From: GCA-2693325 sp964011675
GTDB taxonomy: Bacteria; Latescibacterota; UBA2968; UBA8231
Assembly (NCBI GenBank): GCA_964011675.1
Contig: CAXGPR010000127.1
Span: 1 to 8,358 of the forward strand
Reading direction: 5' to 3'
DNA length: 8,358 bases
In this document: piece by piece, positions 6,112 to 8,358 of the stretch
Layout of the letters: each line of letters starts with the position of its first letter
How positions within the stretch are numbered: the first letter of the stretch is position 1
Notes under the pieces: model-generated
What the model was told of the DNA's origin: nothing
What the model saw: the letters and a program-made list of their open reading frames with translations, nothing else
The model's database searches: none
Position numbers and translations under genes: made by a program

Positions 6112-7363
6112 AATGCGGGGTAAATACGTGGGTTAGAAATGGGATATCCACCGTGGCGAGCAGTGCACCTAGCACAATGGCCGCGATTATAATGGCTTTA
6201 CCAGCATCTTGGCCTTTGAGACTACCCAGTAGCTTTGGTTCTCGTGACAGGTAGGCACTTGCCGCATACAACTCCTCGCCCATGAGCGTATAGTCGCAGG
6301 TAGTGACAAAGAAAGGGAGCTGCGTGAAAGCATCCGTTCCGGCAATCTGAATCGCACCAGTCGTCGAACCGGTCTCGGCCAAGAGCAGCGATTCAGCGTA
6401 GAAATACCCCATCATTATGTGCGCAGCAGGACGCTCGCGCACCATAATACCCTCCGTTGCAGCCGCATAGCTAAACTGCTCTGTACCGGCGACAAAAACG
6501 TGATCCGGATTAAAAGCGTCAGGACGACCTGCCTCGAAATAAGAAGCTTGTACAGTCTCTTGGCTCACAGACATTACAACGGGATCGGGGGCCACCACGC
6601 GCAGCGCTGCATCGTATTCTGCCGTGCGGCTCGCCACGCGTCCGAGTATATTGACGGCTGCAATCGTCGATATCTGGCTCATATCTCGCAGGCCGTGTAT
6701 AAAAAGAACCGGCTTCCCCATTTCCGTAGCGCGTCCAAGCGCTTCATCAAGCGCTTCCAAACCGCCAATGCGACGAATATATAAATCGCGATGACGAGCC
6801 AAACTAATGAAGCCGAGAATGAGAAAGGACAGCAATCCGCCTAAAACGATATTGTTCAGCTTTTTCCAATTAAAGTAATTTCCCTGAGCAGAAGCCGTGA
6901 CAATAGGGGCACGCGTAGAGCGATTGCCGCTGTGCAGTTCCAAGCGAACGTAATAGGTCTTGTCATTTTGTAGAGAGACGACACCTTCTCCACCCGCATA
7001 CTCCGCTATGTGAATGAAATGTGCGTCCCACGCTGCGTCACCGTAGCCAAACGTTTCGGGCTCTTCAGATTGCAGGTTTGTCCCGCCAGCGATCTCTGAT
7101 GCAGGATAATAAGGTCCTTCTCTCGACTCCGCGATATAGGCTTTGTAAACTCCCCCTTCCGGAATTGAACGGGGCCGCGCCCAGGTCAGGGTTATACTAT
7201 TCCCTGCATCATTGGGCGTATCAAAGGCCTCGGTATTATCAATGAGCGGTAGCGACCCCCTGCCATTCTGCGCATCCTGACCTTGGCAGTCAGAGGCAAT
7301 CACCCCTAGGAAGACAAGCCCCACTAACCACGACAGCGGCTTGTTCTGCATAAGAGACCTCAT
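6110..7363 (-). CDS. DUF6754-like membrane protein with N-terminal FN3-like domain
   Basis: The 417-residue protein has an N-terminal hydrophobic signal or anchor (about 10-25). A fibronectin-III-like beta domain follows at about 50-158 (SITLTWARP, VYKAYIAES, KTYYVRLEL). A TM helix lies at 171-189, then a basic ARHRDLYIRR flank, a conserved globular domain (about 199-385) and a second TM helix (389-406). The basic flank puts the globular domain in the cytoplasm and the FN3-like domain outside. Key segments are LEALDEALGRATEMGKPVLF, TIAAVNILGRVA, TGAIQIAGTDAFTQLPFF, CDYTLMGEELYAASAYL and LLGSLKGQD, which match my memory of DUF6754 proteins of unknown function. The ATG at 7363 forms an ATGA overlap with the previous gene, but its GAGGA touches the start codon. 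The ATG at 7351 (Met5) has GAGG 6 nt upstream and may be the true start. The difference is four residues. Confidence 0.87.
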   Translation of the reverse strand: MRSLMQNKPLSWLVGLVFLGVIASDCQGQDAQNGRGSLPLIDNTEAFDTPNDAGNSITLTWARPRSIPEGGVYKAYIAESREGPYYPASEIAGGTNLQSEEPETFGYGDAAWDAHFIHIAEYAGGEGVVSLQNDKTYYVRLELHSGNRSTRAPIVTASAQGNYFNWKKLNNIVLGGLLSFLILGFISLARHRDLYIRRIGGLEALDEALGRATEMGKPVLFIHGLRDMSQISTIAAVNILGRVASRTAEYDAALRVVAPDPVVMSVSQETVQASYFEAGRPDAFNPDHVFVAGTEQFSYAAATEGIMVRERPAAHIMMGYFYAESLLLAETGSTTGAIQIAGTDAFTQLPFFVTTCDYTLMGEELYAASAYLSREPKLLGSLKGQDAGKAIIIAAIVLGALLATVDIPFLTHVFTPH

Positions 7364-8358
7364 TCCTCAATCATCTCGACGTTGGCACGCGGCACGACGG
7401 CTTTTTCTCCGTCTTCAAACTCAACTTCAAGCACGCGCACGCGCGCACCGGATTCCACTTCCTGCAGTTCGGTGGGCAGCGAACTAACTCTTCCAATACG
7501 ACCAAAGTAGGGAACGCGTATAACGCGTAGCAGGGCGCCGATACTCATTCCATGCTCGCCCTGTTCCGCCGCTTCAGTGCGAGATGACACCTCTGCGGTT
7601 TGGGGGACAATAATTTCAGGCCGCAGCACGCCTGCCCTTATTTGTGTAGCACCAGAAATCGAGATCTCTTTTCCCTCACAAGTTTTCAGGATATCAAACG
7701 TTTTATTTGCAATTGCGATCTCGCCAAAGCCCTCTGTGACGATAACGGTTAGACCAATATCTTCATCACCTGTTATCGCAACGCCCAAATCGTACCCCAG
7801 CAAGGCGCGCAGGTCTTGATCGTGCAGACCGCCACCGACAAGGCCGACGGCGCCCAGTTCACGGGCGCGCTCAATGATATCTTGCGTAATCAAGCTGCCG
7901 ACAACGACGATCTTCCCGGCACATTCTTCGCCCAGCGAAGAAAGCTGTTCGTTAGGCGCTCCCACCGCTACGTGTAAGGGACCCCAGCATTCACCTCCCA
8001 CGCCGAATATGCCCTGCATATACGCACCCCGCGTCTCAACAACAACACCCTCCCCATTAAAGATTTCAACGATTTGTCCATCGATATAGGCCAATACTTC
8101 CACCGGACGCGGCTCTTTGCGCAGTATAACTTGGCCCGTAACGGAAGAAATACTTTCAACCACCCCTGTCGCAGGCGCGTTGACCGTGCTCTTGAACCAC
8201 TTTATGAAAGGCTGTGTCTCTGCTAGCGGCTCTCCTTCCCGCACGACGTCGCCTTCTCCATAGAGCATGTATCTAGGCACCTCCGCGGGCGAACATCCCA
8301 ATCGGTTCACTAGATTGAGCGCGACCACATCACCGGGCAAATCGGTGCACGCTACAAC
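7360..8358 (-). CDS. Barrel-sandwich (RnfC/lipoyl-like) protein with KOW-like C-terminus, N-terminus outside window
   Basis: The frame is open to the right edge (332 codons visible). A TTG at 8338-8340 could be read as a start, but the frame continues upstream as VVACTD with no stop and no ribosome site, so the gene is probably cut. Residues about 33-100 of the visible part look like a barrel-sandwich hybrid domain: EGDVVREGEPLAET, then TVNAPATGVVESIS and VEVLAYIDGQIVEI. This resembles RnfC/NqrA N-terminal domains and biotinyl/lipoyl folds, but no Lys sits at the biotinyl/lipoyl attachment spacing. The middle (105-250) is Gly-rich alpha/beta (KIVVVGSLITQDIIERARELG, GVAITGDEDIGLT). The end (274-332: RVPYFGRIGRVSSLP...ARVRVLEVEFEDG...VPRANVEMIE) resembles a KOW-type beta domain. 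No TM helix is seen, so it is probably cytoplasmic and peripheral to the membrane proteins encoded after it. Function unknown. Confidence 0.85.
   Translation of the reverse strand, partial: VVACTDLPGDVVALNLVNRLGCSPAEVPRYMLYGEGDVVREGEPLAETQPFIKWFKSTVNAPATGVVESISSVTGQVILRKEPRPVEVLAYIDGQIVEIFNGEGVVVETRGAYMQGIFGVGGECWGPLHVAVGAPNEQLSSLGEECAGKIVVVGSLITQDIIERARELGAVGLVGGGLHDQDLRALLGYDLGVAITGDEDIGLTVIVTEGFGEIAIANKTFDILKTCEGKEISISGATQIRAGVLRPEIIVPQTAEVSSRTEAAEQGEHGMSIGALLRVIRVPYFGRIGRVSSLPTELQEVESGARVRVLEVEFEDGEKAVVPRANVEMIEE

Noticed and set aside
8338..8340. TTG as the true start of the barrel-sandwich protein
   Set aside because: The frame stays open to the window edge and no ribosome site lies upstream, so truncation is more likely.
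3872..8358. Rnf or Nqr redox complex
   Set aside because: The RnfC-like fold in the first protein suggested it, but no CxxCxxC clusters, flavin-binding motifs or recognisable RnfA/D/E/G sequences are present.
1..8358. tRNA, rRNA, CRISPR array, insertion sequence or prophage genes
   Set aside because: No cloverleaf-like stretch, regular spaced repeats, transposase motif or terminal inverted repeats were seen, and nearly all bases are explained by coding genes.

Overview
The window is protein-coding almost throughout. It looks like a bacterial chromosome of intermediate GC with tightly packed operons and good Shine-Dalgarno sites. A lipoprotein-like TPR protein and several predicted periplasmic domains suggest a Gram-negative-type or uncultured lineage. 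The membrane gene set resembles clusters I remember from uncultivated phyla (Latescibacterota-like, Hydrogenedentes-like) and Chloroflexota, but I cannot place the organism from this sequence alone.

Layout. (1) Positions 1-248, + strand: the 3' end of lysA (diaminopimelate decarboxylase), cut by the window edge. (2) Positions 240-3627, - strand: a short operon read TPR lipoprotein, then OppB/DppB-type permease, then OppC/DppC-type permease. The last two overlap by ATGA. The operon ends by running 9 bp into lysA tail to tail. No substrate-binding protein and no ABC ATPase is present, so the permease pair must be completed from elsewhere. (3) Positions 3628-3871: an intergenic region with a strong hairpin (terminator of the upstream operon) and a candidate promoter for the TPR-permease operon. 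(4) Positions 3872-8358, - strand: a five-gene operon with very tight spacing (two ATGA overlaps, gaps of 10 and 24 bp). In transcription order it encodes a barrel-sandwich/KOW-like protein (5' end outside the window), an FN3-like plus DUF6754-like membrane protein, a six-TM protein, a protein with a large extracytoplasmic alpha/beta domain held between two TM helices, and a seven-TM protein.

The five-gene block is the most interesting part. Gene order, overlaps and complementary topology (one cytoplasmic domain, one periplasmic domain, two polytopic subunits, one soluble RnfC-like barrel-sandwich protein) suggest one membrane complex of unknown function. None of the five has a catalytic or cofactor motif that I can name with confidence, so I give no enzymatic role. 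Two starts are moved inward from the longest open frames on ribosome-site evidence (to 3627 and 5434). The gene at the right edge is treated as 5'-truncated rather than starting at the TTG at 8340.
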